64,000 nt of DNA from an uncultured Stenotrophomonas sp. (GTDB taxonomy: Bacteria > Pseudomonadota > Gammaproteobacteria > Xanthomonadales > Xanthomonadaceae): contig CAJYNG010000008.1 in the NCBI GenBank assembly GCA_913775725.1, positions 186,001 through 250,000 of the forward strand. The letters are read 5' to 3'. Below are positions 7,418 through 16,513 of the stretch, one piece after another; the first letter of the stretch is position 1, and each line of letters starts with the position of its first letter. The position numbers and the translations under genes are program-made. The notes beneath the pieces were generated by a model, which worked only from the letters and a program-made list of their open reading frames with translations, was not told where the DNA came from and made no database searches.

Positions 7418-7918
7418 ATGAGCGAGAAGATCATCGCGAAGGTGGTGGACCGCGCGCAGGCGGCGATCGATCCGGCCGAGGGCATCGCTGCGGTCTCCGA
7501 TCCGGGCTTCGGTGGCATCGACGTGTTCATCGGCAAGGTGCGTGACGTCAACATCGGCCGGCCGGTGACCGGGATCACCTACGATCTGTTCGAGCCGCTG
7601 GTGTTGAACGAGTTCAAGCGCCTGGCCGCCGAGGTCGAGGCCGCGTTCGGTCCGAAGCTGAAGCTGTATGTGGCCCATGCCAAGGGTCGGTTGGGCATTG
7701 GTGATGTGGCGGTGGTGGTGGCTGCCGGCAGCCCGCACCGCGACGAGGCGTTCCGCGCCTGCCGGCAGTTGATCGAGGTGGTCAAGCACCAGTGCCCGAT
7801 CTGGAAGCAGGAGCATTACGAGGACGGCGACAGCGAGTGGAGCGAGGGTTGCAGCCTGTGTCACGCGGACAGCGAACCCGCACATGCCGATGACCATGCG
7901 CACGATCATCAACATTGA
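7418..7918 (+). CDS. moaE: molybdopterin synthase catalytic subunit MoaE
   Basis: A 166-residue catalytic subunit that adds two sulfurs from MoaD to cyclic pyranopterin. The family's lysines are visible in the VKHQCPIWKQE segment, and the AHAKGRLGIGDVAVVV and AGSPHRDEAF blocks are typical. The ATG at 7418 is preferred over a GTG at 7415. The unusual part is the C-terminus: after the normal end the protein continues with a CSLCHA pair of cysteines and a His/Asp-rich tail (six His in the last 13 residues, HADDHAHDHQH). Such tails can bind metal, though here that is inference. A short hairpin separates it from mobA. Confidence 0.94.
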   Translation: MSEKIIAKVVDRAQAAIDPAEGIAAVSDPGFGGIDVFIGKVRDVNIGRPVTGITYDLFEPLVLNEFKRLAAEVEAAFGPKLKLYVAHAKGRLGIGDVAVVVAAGSPHRDEAFRACRQLIEVVKHQCPIWKQEHYEDGDSEWSEGCSLCHADSEPAHADDHAHDHQH

Positions 7919-7927
7919 TGCCAGCGC

Positions 7928-7946
7928 AGCCACGCATGGCGTGGCT
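7928..7946 (+). other. hairpin between moaE and mobA
   Basis: AGCCACGC and GCGTGGCT form a perfect eight-base-pair stem with a three-base loop in the 36-base gap between moaE and mobA. It may act as an mRNA processing or attenuation structure, or be a small SMAG-like repeat. It has no U-run, so it is not a normal terminator. Confidence 0.5.
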
Positions 7947-7954
7947 CTGCTGCG

Positions 7955-8497
7955 ATGAGCATCAACGGCATCGTGTTGGCCGGCGGCCTGTCCAGCCGGA
8001 TGGGCCGCGACAAGGCACTGCTGCCGTGGCAGGGCCGCACGCTGCTGGAACACATGCGGGGCCTGTTGATGCAGGCTGGCGCCGAACGGGTATGGGTGAG
8101 CGGTGACTATCCGGCCTTCGGCGGCATCCCCGATCAGGTGGCGCGCTGCGGTCCCCTGGGTGGACTGCACAGCGTGATGCAGCAGATGCCCGACAGCCCG
8201 GCCTGGGTGGTAGCGGTGGATACGCCGTTGCTTGCGCCACGGCTGCTGCAACGGCTGGCTGCCGAGGGGCGGGGCGCGTGCACGATCTTTGACGGGCATC
8301 CCTTTCCCATGCTGTTGAATGTGGACAATGCCACTCGTAGCGTGCTGGCCGCGATGCTGGATGATGCGGAGGGGCCGCGCTCGGTGCAGGCGTTCCAGCG
8401 TCGCCTGCAGATGCACGTGCTGGCGCTTGAAAGCGTTGACGAAGCTTGTCTGGTCAACTGCAATACCCCCGAACAATGGGAGGATGTTGCGTCATGA
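7955..8497 (+). CDS. mobA: molybdenum cofactor guanylyltransferase MobA
   Basis: A 180-residue nucleotidyltransferase that joins GMP to Mo-molybdopterin to make the (bis-)MGD cofactor used by NarG. The N-terminal GTP-binding signature LAGGLSSRMGRDKALL is intact, followed by the VAVDTPLL strand (metal-binding Asp) and DGHPFPMLL. The start at 7955 has no convincing ribosome binding site, but the signature sits only a few residues inside, which leaves no better choice. The protein is slightly shorter than E. coli MobA. Its stop overlaps the next gene (ATGA), so cofactor guanylylation is tied to the same operon. Confidence 0.92.
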   Translation: MSINGIVLAGGLSSRMGRDKALLPWQGRTLLEHMRGLLMQAGAERVWVSGDYPAFGGIPDQVARCGPLGGLHSVMQQMPDSPAWVVAVDTPLLAPRLLQRLAAEGRGACTIFDGHPFPMLLNVDNATRSVLAAMLDDAEGPRSVQAFQRRLQMHVLALESVDEACLVNCNTPEQWEDVAS

Positions 8498-8859
8498 AAG
8501 TGCAGTTGCAGGACCAATCGGTACGGCTTCGCCTGGACGAGGCCGAACTGGCGCGCCTGCTGGCCGGTGAATCGGTCGAGAACATGACCCGCTTCGGCGG
8601 CATTGAAGGTTGGGGCATCGCGGTCTCGCTGCATGGCGGCGATCAACCGGTACTGCTCGATGGTGGCATCTTCTGCCGCCTGGTACTGCCGCGCTCGGCA
8701 GTTGAGGCATTGGCAGTGCGGCTGCCGTGCCGGGATGGCCTGCCATTCGACATTGCTCTGGAAGATGGCAGCCAGCTTCAGCTGCAGTTCGATGTGGACG
8801 TGCGCGACAGCGTGCGCCAGCGCGGAGTCACGCGCCGCAATACCGCTTCATCGGTTTGA
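8494..8859 (+). CDS. DUF7009-like protein at the end of the moa operon
   Basis: A 121-residue protein whose ATG overlaps the mobA stop. It starts MKVQLQDQSVRLRLDEAELARLLAGE, a pattern I associate with the DUF7009 family (MK-x-R/Q-x(4-6)-SVRLRL then an E-x-x-x-L helix), followed by a beta-rich domain with GWGIAVSL and LEDGSQLQLQFDVDV. No enzyme motif is seen. Its fixed position as last gene of the Moco operon suggests a function in cofactor maturation or use, but that is inference. Confidence 0.6.
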   Translation: MKVQLQDQSVRLRLDEAELARLLAGESVENMTRFGGIEGWGIAVSLHGGDQPVLLDGGIFCRLVLPRSAVEALAVRLPCRDGLPFDIALEDGSQLQLQFDVDVRDSVRQRGVTRRNTASSV

Positions 8860-8894
8860 CATTTGTCAGGGGCAGGGTGGAAACCGGCCCCTGA

Positions 8895-8908
8895 TTGATC
8901 CAGATCAA
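8895..8908 (+). promoter_or_regulatory. FNR/ANR box of the narK-narGHJI promoter
   Basis: TTGATCCAGATCAA is a perfect match to the FNR consensus TTGAT-N4-ATCAA. A class II activator site centred at 8901.5 predicts transcription from about 8943, and CCTAAT at 8931-8936 is at the right place for a -10 element. The narK start is at 9004. This strongly suggests oxygen-controlled expression by the FNR-family protein encoded at 20801-21577. Confidence 0.85.
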
Positions 8909-9003
8909 CCCCGTCGTAGTTGCTGCACGGCCTAATGGCTGCATGACGACGGGTCACAACTTGAAAGCAATACCCACGTCATTCCACAGCCTTGGAGCCA
9001 TGT

Positions 9004-10422
9004 ATGACCGTCGGTAGCGATCCTGTTGTCCGCAGCACTGCCCGTCCGGGTCGCGTCATCAGCGACTGGACGCCGGAGGACCCCGGCTATTGGGAGCGCA
9101 CCGGCAAGCGGGTTGCCACCCGCAACCTGGTCATTTCGATCCCCTCGCTGCTGCTGGCCTTCTCGGTCTGGGTCCTGTTCTCGGCGGTGTCGATCAGCCT
9201 GCCGAAGATCGGCTTCAACTTCAGTACCGACCAGCTGTTCTGGCTGGTGGCGCTGCCCAGCCTGTCCGGCGCGACCCTGCGCATCTTCTATTCGTTCGTG
9301 ATCCCGATCTTCGGCGGCCGCCGCTGGACCGCGCTGTCCACCGCGTCGCTGCTGGCGCCGACGCTGTGGCTCGGCTTTGCGGTGCAGGACCCGGCCACGC
9401 CGTACTGGGTGTTCGTGGCCATTGCGATCCTGTGTGGTTTCGGCGGCGCGAACTTCTCGTCGTCGATGTCGAACATCTCCTTCTTCTACCCCAAGCAGAA
9501 GCAGGGCCTGGCGCTGGGCCTGAACGCCGGCCTGGGCAATGTGGGCGTGTCGGTGGCGCAGGCGGTGATTCCGCTGGTCATCACCGTGGGCGTGTTCGGT
9601 GCGCTGGGTGGTGCACCGCAGCCTGCGGTGGAGGGGGGGGCGCCGCTGTTCCTGCAGAACGCCGGCTTCATCTGGGTGCCGGCCATCGCGCTGTGCGCCA
9701 TCGCGGCCTGGTTCGGCATGAACGACCTGACCAGCGCCCGCTCGTCGTTCTCCGAGCAGGCGGTGATCTTCCGCCGCAAGCACAACTGGCTGATGTGCTG
9801 GTTGTACATCGGCACCTTCGGTTCCTACATCGGCTTCTCGGCCGGCTTCCCGATGCTGGTGAAGAGCCAGTTCCCGGACGTGAACCCGCTGGCCTACGCC
9901 TTCATCGGCCCGCTGCTGGGCGCACTGATGCGCTCGGTGGGCGGCAGCATGGCCGACCGCTGGGGCGGCGCGCGCCTGACCTTCTGGGTGTTCGCGCTGA
10001 TGATCGCGGCGGTGTTCGGCGTGCTGCATTTCCTGCCCAGCCATGGCCAGGGCGGCAACTTCCATGGCTTCCTGCTCAGCTTCATGGCGCTGTTCGTGCT
10101 CAGTGGCATCGGCAACGGCACTACCTTCCGCATGATCCCGGTGATTTTCCGCACCCTGCACGAGCGTTGGTCGGCCAACGACAACGCCGAGGGCAAGGCC
10201 GCGGCCGCGCACCAGGCCAGCATCGAGTCGGCTGCGGTGGTCGGCTTCTCCGGTGCGATCGGCGCCTACGGCGGCTTCTTCATTCCCAAGAGCTACGGCT
10301 CGTCCATTACGTTGACCGGCAGCCCCGACATGGCGCTGTACGGATTCGTTGTTTTCTATGTCACCTGCCTGGCCGTGACCTGGTGGTGGTACTACCGGCG
10401 CGGTGCCGAGACACCCTGCTGA
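9004..10422 (+). CDS. narK: nitrate/nitrite transporter, NarK (E. coli-like branch)
   Basis: A 472-residue major-facilitator protein with twelve predicted helices. The first helix region (NLVISIPSLLLAFSVWVLFS), the ATLRIFYSF segment carrying the nitrate-binding Arg of helix 2, and the RSVGGSMADRWGG segment carrying the second binding Arg place it in the NarK branch that mostly exchanges nitrate for nitrite. Family knowledge: this type supplies cytoplasmic NarG and exports its toxic product. The ATG at 9004 has GGAG six bases upstream. It is the first gene after the perfect FNR box and is followed at 72 bases by narG. A second NarK of a different branch lies at the far end of the cluster. Confidence 0.93.
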   Translation: MTVGSDPVVRSTARPGRVISDWTPEDPGYWERTGKRVATRNLVISIPSLLLAFSVWVLFSAVSISLPKIGFNFSTDQLFWLVALPSLSGATLRIFYSFVIPIFGGRRWTALSTASLLAPTLWLGFAVQDPATPYWVFVAIAILCGFGGANFSSSMSNISFFYPKQKQGLALGLNAGLGNVGVSVAQAVIPLVITVGVFGALGGAPQPAVEGGAPLFLQNAGFIWVPAIALCAIAAWFGMNDLTSARSSFSEQAVIFRRKHNWLMCWLYIGTFGSYIGFSAGFPMLVKSQFPDVNPLAYAFIGPLLGALMRSVGGSMADRWGGARLTFWVFALMIAAVFGVLHFLPSHGQGGNFHGFLLSFMALFVLSGIGNGTTFRMIPVIFRTLHERWSANDNAEGKAAAAHQASIESAAVVGFSGAIGAYGGFFIPKSYGSSITLTGSPDMALYGFVVFYVTCLAVTWWWYYRRGAETPC

Positions 10423-10494
10423 CGACATGAAAACGCACCGCAGCCAGATGACACACACAGCCACGATGCCGATGTCCGCAAAGGGAGACCCCCG

Positions 10495-13400
10495 ATGAGC
10501 TATTTCCTCGATCGCTTGCAGTTCTTCAAGCGTGACCCCCAGACCTTTGCCGATGGCCATGGATTTGCCAAGAGCGAGGGCCGTGACTGGGAAAACAGTT
10601 ACCGTGCCCGCTGGCAGTACGACAAGATCGTACGTTCCACCCACGGCGTGAACTGCACCGGCTCCTGCAGCTGGAAGATCTACGTCAAGAATGGCCTGGT
10701 CACCTGGGAAACCCAGCAGACCGACTACCCGCGCACGCGCCCGGACCTGCCCAACCATGAACCGCGTGGCTGCCCGCGTGGCGCCAGCTATTCCTGGTAC
10801 CTGTACAGCGCCAACCGTCTGAAGTACCCGCTGATCCGCGGCACGCTGCTGCGCCTGTGGCGCGAGGCGCGCAAGAGCAAGGCCCCGGTCGATGCCTGGG
10901 CCAGCATCGTGGAGGACAAGGAGAAGGCGCGCTCGTACAAGACCCGCCGCGGCATGGGCGGCTTCGTGCGCCTGCAGTGGGAAGAGGCCAACGAGATCAT
11001 CGCCGCCTCCAACCTGTACACGGTGAAGCAGTACGGCCCGGACCGCGTGGTCGGGTTCTCGCCGATTCCGGCGATGTCGATGGTGTCCTATGCCGCCGGC
11101 GCGCGTTACCTGTCGCTGCTGGGCGGCGCCTGCCTGTCCTTCTACGACTGGTACTGCGACTTGCCGCCGGCCTCGCCGCAGATCTGGGGCGAGCAGACCG
11201 ACGTGCCCGAATCGGCCGACTGGTACAACAGCCGCTACATCATCGCCTGGGGCTCGAACGTGCCGCAGACGCGTACGCCCGATGCGCACTTCTTCACCGA
11301 GGCGCGCTACAACGGCACCAAGACGGTGGCGATCTGCCCGGACTATTCCGAGCTGGCCAAGCTGACCGACCACTGGCTGCACCCCAAGCAGGGCACCGAC
11401 GCGGCGCTGGCCTTTGCCTTCGGTCATGTGATCCTGCGCGAGTTCCATGTCGATTCGCCCTCGCAGTATTTCCAGGACTACTGCCGCCAGTACTCGGACA
11501 TGCCGATGCTGGTGCGCCTGGAGCGCCGCGACGATGGCCGCCTGGTGGCGGGCCGCTTCCTGCGTGCCAGCGAGCTGGGTGGGCTGGGTGAAGCCAACAA
11601 CCCGGACTGGAAGACCCTGGCCTACGACGAGAACAGCGGCCAGATCGTGGTGCCCAATGGCTCGATCGGTTTCCGCTGGGGCGAGAAGGGTCGTTGGAAC
11701 ATCGAAGAGAAGGCCAGCAATGGCGCCGATACGCGCCTGCGCCTGAGCTTGTCCGAGGCCAACGACGGCATCGAGGCAGTGAGCTTCCCGTACTTCGGTG
11801 GCATTGAAAGCGACGGCTGGACCGCCGCGCCGGCCGAAGAAGTTCTGGATCGCAACATTCCCGTGCGCCGGTTGGCCACGGCCGATGGCGGCGAGACGCT
11901 GGTGGCCACGGTCTACGATCTTCTGCTGGCCCAGTACGGCGTGGATCGTGGCTTTGGCGGCGGCAACGTGGCATCGAGCTTCGACGACATGGTGCCGGGC
12001 ACGCCGGCGTGGCAGGAGCGCATCACCGGCGTGTCGCGCGCCGAGGTGATCGAGATCGCCCGCGAGTTCGCGCGTACCGCCGACAAGACCCACGGTCGAT
12101 CGATGATCATCGTCGGTGCGGGCATGAACCACTGGTTCCACAACGACATGAACTACCGCGGTCTGATCAACATGCTGATCATGTGCGGTTGCGTGGGCCA
12201 GACCGGTGGCGGCTGGGCGCATTACGTGGGCCAGGAAAAGCTGCGCCCGCAGACCGGCTGGCAGCCGCTCGCGTTCGGGCTGGACTGGAGCAAGCCGCCG
12301 CGCCACATGAACGGCACCTCGTTCTTCTACTTCAACACCGGGCAGTGGCGCTACGAGAAGCTGCAGGTGGACGAGCTGCTGTCGCCGCTGGCCGATGCCC
12401 GCAAGTACAGCGGCAGCCTGGCTGACCTGAACCTGCGCGCAGTGCGCATGGGCTGGCTGCCGAGCACCCCGCAGCTGGACCGCAACCCGCTGCAGCTGGT
12501 ACGCGAGGCCGAAGCGGCCGGCGTGGCCCCGGCGGACTACGCGCTGGGCAAGTTCAAGGATGGCTCGCTGGACTTCGCCTTCGCCGACCCGGACGCCAGC
12601 CAGAACCACCCGCGCATGATGTTCATCTGGCGCTCGAACTTGCTGGGTTCCTCGGGCAAGGGCCACGAGTACATGCTGCGGCACCTGCTGGGTACGCGCC
12701 ACGGGCTGCAGGGCAAGGACCTGGGCGAAATGGGCGCAGTGAAGCCGCAGGAGGTGAAGTGGCGCGACGAGGCGCCGGAAGGCAAGCTGGACCTGCTGGT
12801 CACGCTCGACTTCCGCATGTGCACCACCGCGCTGTACTCGGACATCGTGCTGCCGACCGCGACCTGGTACGAGAAGGACGACCTCAACACCTCGGACATG
12901 CACCCGTTCATCCACCCGCTGTCGAAGGCGGTGGACCCTGCATGGGAATCGCGCAGCGACTGGGACATCTTCAAGGAGGTGGCCCGCACCGTGAGCGAGA
13001 TGGCGCCGGGCGTGCTGGGTGTGGAGAAGGACCTGGTGCTGGTGCCGACCCTGCACGACACCCCCAACGAGCTGGGCATGCCGTTCGGCGTGGCCGACTG
13101 GAAGAAGGGCGAGTGCGAGGCCATTCCGGGCCAGACCATGCCGTCGATGACGGTGGTGGAGCGTGACTACCCAAACCTGTACCGCAAGTTCACCTCGCTC
13201 GGCCCACTGCTGGACAAGCAGGGCAACGGCGGCAAGGGCATGAGCTGGGACACGAAGCACGAGGTCGAGTTCCTCGGCAAGTTGAACCACACCGTGCACG
13301 AAGAAGGCGTAAGCCAGGGTCGCCCGGCCATCTCGACCGCGATCGACGCGGCCGAAGTGATCCTGCACCTGGCGCCGGAAACCAATGGCCACGTGGCAGT

Positions 13401-14289
13401 GAAGGCCTGGGAATCGCTGGGTACCTTCACCGGCCGCGAGCATACCCATCTGGCGGTGGGCAAGGAGCACGAGGCGATCCGCTTCCGTGACATCCAGGCA
13501 CAGCCACGCAAGATCATCTCCTCGCCCATCTGGTCGGGCCTGGAAGACGACAACGTCAGCTACAACGCCGGCTATACCAACGTGCACGAGCTGATTCCGT
13601 GGCGCACGGTGACCGGTCGCCAGCAGTTCTACCAGGACCACGAGTGGATGATCGACTTCGGCGAGGCCTTCATGAGCTACCGGCCGCCGGTCAACACGCG
13701 CACGGTGGAGCCGCTGCTGAACCAGCGCCCGAACGGCAACAAGGAGATCGTGCTGAACTGGATCACCCCGCACCAGAAGTGGGGTATCCACAGTACCTAC
13801 AGCGACAACCTGATCATGCAGACGCTGTCGCGCGGTGGCCCGATCGTGTGGATCAGCGAGGACGACGCGCGCAGTGCCGGCATCGTCGACAACGACTGGA
13901 TCGAGCTGTTCAACGTCAACGGCGCGATTGCCGCCCGTGCGGTGGTGAGCCAGCGCGTGATGCCGGGCATGGCGATGATGTACCACGCCCAGGAACGCAT
14001 CATCAACGTGCCGGGCTCGGAGATTTCCGGCACCCGCGGCGGCATCCACAACTCGGTGACCCGCATCGTGCTCAAGCCCACCCACATGATCGGCGGCTAC
14101 GCGCAGCTGGCCTATGGCTTCAACTACTACGGCACCTGCGGCACCAATCGCGACGAGTTCGTGATCGTCCGCAAGATGGACAAGATCGATTGGCTGGACG
14201 ATGAACAGGGAAGTTCGAGTGTCGCGGGCGCAGGACGCGCAGGAGCGACGAGCGAGGCCGTACCGGCCGCTGCCAGGGAGGTGGTGTGA
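10495..14289 (+). CDS. narG: respiratory nitrate reductase alpha subunit NarG
   Basis: A 1264-residue catalytic subunit of the membrane-bound, cytoplasm-facing nitrate reductase. It binds Mo-bis-MGD and the FS0 cluster. The FS0 ligands are visible as His50, Cys54, Cys58 and Cys93 (HGVNCTGSCSW and GCPRG), and the Mo ligand region SFYDWYCD places the coordinating Asp at about residue 218. Length and start agree with NarG of other bacteria. A GGGAG ribosome binding site precedes the ATG. After the normal end (around IDWLDDE) there is a low-complexity tail of about 30 residues rich in Ala, Ser and Gly. The stop overlaps narH. It depends on the Moco operon just upstream. Confidence 0.98.
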   Translation: MSYFLDRLQFFKRDPQTFADGHGFAKSEGRDWENSYRARWQYDKIVRSTHGVNCTGSCSWKIYVKNGLVTWETQQTDYPRTRPDLPNHEPRGCPRGASYSWYLYSANRLKYPLIRGTLLRLWREARKSKAPVDAWASIVEDKEKARSYKTRRGMGGFVRLQWEEANEIIAASNLYTVKQYGPDRVVGFSPIPAMSMVSYAAGARYLSLLGGACLSFYDWYCDLPPASPQIWGEQTDVPESADWYNSRYIIAWGSNVPQTRTPDAHFFTEARYNGTKTVAICPDYSELAKLTDHWLHPKQGTDAALAFAFGHVILREFHVDSPSQYFQDYCRQYSDMPMLVRLERRDDGRLVAGRFLRASELGGLGEANNPDWKTLAYDENSGQIVVPNGSIGFRWGEKGRWNIEEKASNGADTRLRLSLSEANDGIEAVSFPYFGGIESDGWTAAPAEEVLDRNIPVRRLATADGGETLVATVYDLLLAQYGVDRGFGGGNVASSFDDMVPGTPAWQERITGVSRAEVIEIAREFARTADKTHGRSMIIVGAGMNHWFHNDMNYRGLINMLIMCGCVGQTGGGWAHYVGQEKLRPQTGWQPLAFGLDWSKPPRHMNGTSFFYFNTGQWRYEKLQVDELLSPLADARKYSGSLADLNLRAVRMGWLPSTPQLDRNPLQLVREAEAAGVAPADYALGKFKDGSLDFAFADPDASQNHPRMMFIWRSNLLGSSGKGHEYMLRHLLGTRHGLQGKDLGEMGAVKPQEVKWRDEAPEGKLDLLVTLDFRMCTTALYSDIVLPTATWYEKDDLNTSDMHPFIHPLSKAVDPAWESRSDWDIFKEVARTVSEMAPGVLGVEKDLVLVPTLHDTPNELGMPFGVADWKKGECEAIPGQTMPSMTVVERDYPNLYRKFTSLGPLLDKQGNGGKGMSWDTKHEVEFLGKLNHTVHEEGVSQGRPAISTAIDAAEVILHLAPETNGHVAVKAWESLGTFTGREHTHLAVGKEHEAIRFRDIQAQPRKIISSPIWSGLEDDNVSYNAGYTNVHELIPWRTVTGRQQFYQDHEWMIDFGEAFMSYRPPVNTRTVEPLLNQRPNGNKEIVLNWITPHQKWGIHSTYSDNLIMQTLSRGGPIVWISEDDARSAGIVDNDWIELFNVNGAIAARAVVSQRVMPGMAMMYHAQERIINVPGSEISGTRGGIHNSVTRIVLKPTHMIGGYAQLAYGFNYYGTCGTNRDEFVIVRKMDKIDWLDDEQGSSSVAGAGRAGATSEAVPAAAREVV

Positions 14290-15833
14290 TGAAGGTCCGT
14301 GCACAGATCGCGATGGTGCTGAACCTGGACAAGTGCATCGGCTGCCATACCTGCTCGATCACCTGCAAGAACGTCTGGACCTCGCGCGAGGGCGTCGAGT
14401 ACGCCTGGTTCAACAACGTGGAAACCAAGCCGGGCATCGGCTACCCGAAGGAATGGGAAAACCAGAACAAGTGGAACGGCGGCTGGGTGCGCACCCGCGC
14501 CGGCAAGCTGGTGCCACGCGCGGGTGGCCGCTGGCGCATGCTGGCCAAGATCTTCGCCAACCCGGACCTGCCGCAGATCGACGACTACTACGAGCCGTTC
14601 GATTTCGACTACCAGAACCTGCATACCGCCAAGGACAGCCAGCACCAGCCGACCGCGCGCCCGCGTTCGCTGATCAGTGGCGAGCGCATGCAGAAGATCG
14701 AGTGGGGCCCGAACTGGGAGGAAATCCTCGGTTCGGAGTTCAGCAAGCGCTCGCGCGACTACAACTTCGACCAGGTGCAGAAGGAGATCTACGGCGCCTT
14801 CGAGAAGACCTTCATGATGTACCTGCCGCGCCTGTGCGAGCACTGCCTGAACCCGGCGTGCGTGTCGGCGTGCCCCTCGGGCGCGATCTACAAGCGCGAG
14901 GAAGACGGCATCGTGCTGATCGACCAGGACAAGTGCCGCGGCTGGCGCATGTGCGTCTCGGCGTGCCCGTACAAGAAGATCTACTACAACTGGAAGAGCG
15001 GCAAGTCGGAGAAGTGCATCTTCTGCTACCCGCGCATCGAGATGGGTGAGCCGACCGTGTGCTCGGAAACCTGCGTGGGCCGCATCCGCTACCTGGGCGT
15101 GATGCTGTACGACGCCGACCGCATCGCCGAGGCCGCTTCGGTGGCCGCCGAGAAGGACCTGTACCAGGCCCACCTGGACATCTTCCTGGACCCGAACGAT
15201 CCGGCGGTGATCGCCGCCGCGCGCAAGGAGGGCATCCCGGACAGCTGGCTGGAGTCTGCCAAGCAGTCGCCGGTGTACAAGCTGGCGATCGACTGGAAGC
15301 TCGCGCTGCCGCTGCACCCGGAATACCGCACGTTGCCGATGGTCTGGTACGTGCCGCCGCTGTCGCCGATCCAGTCCGCCGCCGAGCGTGGCCGCGTGGG
15401 CATGAGCGGGGAGCTGCCGGACGTGGCGTCGCTGCGCATCCCGATGCGCTACCTGGCCAACCTGCTGACGGCCGGTGACGAGGCACCGGTGGTACGCGCG
15501 CTGGAGCGGCTGATGGCCATGCGTGCCTGGCGCCGGGCGAAGAACGTGGACGGCGTGGAAGACACCGCGGTGCTGGAACAGACCGGGCTGAGCATCGCCC
15601 AGGTGGAAGAGATGTACCGCTACCTGGCCATCGCCAACTACGAGGACCGTTTCGTGATTCCGACCGGCCACCGCGAGTACGCCAACGATGCCTTCGGCGA
15701 GCGCGGCGGCTGCGGCTTCACCTTCGGCAACGGTTGCAATGGTGACAGCCCGGCCGACCTGTTCGGCCAGCGCAAGACCACGACCTTCGTGGTGGACAAG
15801 GGACCGAACCACCGCCGCAAGGAGGTGGTGTGA
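14289..15833 (+). CDS. narH: respiratory nitrate reductase beta subunit NarH
   Basis: A 514-residue electron-transfer subunit with four iron-sulfur clusters that carries electrons from NarI to NarG. Cysteine groups are CIGCHTCSITC (16, 19, 22, 26), CEHCLNPACVSAC, CRGWRMCVSAC and CIFC...C...C. The Trp in CRGW replaces a cysteine, as expected for the NarH [3Fe-4S] cluster. An ATG at 14289 overlaps the narG TGA; the GTG codons just before are less likely. The end of the gene carries the AAGGAGG that serves narJ. Length and motif spacing are normal. Confidence 0.97.
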   Translation: MKVRAQIAMVLNLDKCIGCHTCSITCKNVWTSREGVEYAWFNNVETKPGIGYPKEWENQNKWNGGWVRTRAGKLVPRAGGRWRMLAKIFANPDLPQIDDYYEPFDFDYQNLHTAKDSQHQPTARPRSLISGERMQKIEWGPNWEEILGSEFSKRSRDYNFDQVQKEIYGAFEKTFMMYLPRLCEHCLNPACVSACPSGAIYKREEDGIVLIDQDKCRGWRMCVSACPYKKIYYNWKSGKSEKCIFCYPRIEMGEPTVCSETCVGRIRYLGVMLYDADRIAEAASVAAEKDLYQAHLDIFLDPNDPAVIAAARKEGIPDSWLESAKQSPVYKLAIDWKLALPLHPEYRTLPMVWYVPPLSPIQSAAERGRVGMSGELPDVASLRIPMRYLANLLTAGDEAPVVRALERLMAMRAWRRAKNVDGVEDTAVLEQTGLSIAQVEEMYRYLAIANYEDRFVIPTGHREYANDAFGERGGCGFTFGNGCNGDSPADLFGQRKTTTFVVDKGPNHRRKEVV

Positions 15834-16513
15834 TGAGCGTGCTCAAGCTGGTCGGGGTGTTGCTGGACTACCCCCGTGAAGAACTGTGGGAGCACGGCGA
15901 GGAACTGCTCGCCGCCTGTGACGACCCGGCGCTGAACGCCGCCCGCCGCCAGCAGTTGCGCAGCTTCGTGCAGCAGCTGCTGGCCACCGATGCGCTGGAT
16001 GCGCAGGCGGCGTGGCTGGCCAGTTTCGACCGCGGCCGCTCGATGAGCCTGCTGCTGTTCGAGCACATCCATGGCGAGTCGCGCGACCGTGGCCAGGCCA
16101 TGGTCGATCTGGTCGAAACCTACCGCCGCAACGGCTTCGAACTGGATGCCCGCGAGCTGCCGGATTACCTGCCGCTGCTGCTGGAGTTCCTGGCCCATCG
16201 CCCCGGCAGCGAGGCCCGCGAGTGGCTGCATCACATCGGCCATATCGCCGGGATGCTGGCGGCGCGTGCCGCCGAGCGTGAGCTGCCGCACCGGGTACTG
16301 TTCGAGATCCTGGTCGAAGCCGGTGACGGCAAGGCCGATCTGCAGGCGCTGCGCCAGCGTGCCAGCGAAGAAGTCCGCGACGATACCGCCGAGGCCATGG
16401 ACCGTTTGTGGGAGGAGGAGGCGGTGCGCTTCGGCGCCGAAGCCCCCGCCGAAGACTGCAAGCCGCCCGTGCGTTCACCGGCCCGTCCTTCGCATCGAGA
16501 GGTCCAGCCATGA
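15833..16513 (+). CDS. narJ: nitrate reductase assembly chaperone NarJ
   Basis: A 226-residue system-specific chaperone of the TorD/NarJ type. It binds the N-terminus of NarG and helps insert Mo-bis-MGD and FS0 before membrane attachment; it is not part of the final enzyme. The all-helical pattern, the ELPDYLPLLLEFLA motif and LLFEHIHGESRDRG are typical. The ATG at 15833 lies seven bases after a strong AAGGAGG at the end of narH and overlaps the narH stop. The C-terminal 25 residues are proline- and arginine-rich and poorly conserved in this family. Confidence 0.95.
   Translation: MSVLKLVGVLLDYPREELWEHGEELLAACDDPALNAARRQQLRSFVQQLLATDALDAQAAWLASFDRGRSMSLLLFEHIHGESRDRGQAMVDLVETYRRNGFELDARELPDYLPLLLEFLAHRPGSEAREWLHHIGHIAGMLAARAAERELPHRVLFEILVEAGDGKADLQALRQRASEEVRDDTAEAMDRLWEEEAVRFGAEAPAEDCKPPVRSPARPSHREVQP

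Noticed and set aside
8932-14304. 1790-codon open frame on the minus strand opposite narK and narG
   Set aside because: Shadow of high-GC codons: low-complexity His/Arg/Ala protein with no domains, while both plus-strand genes are certain.
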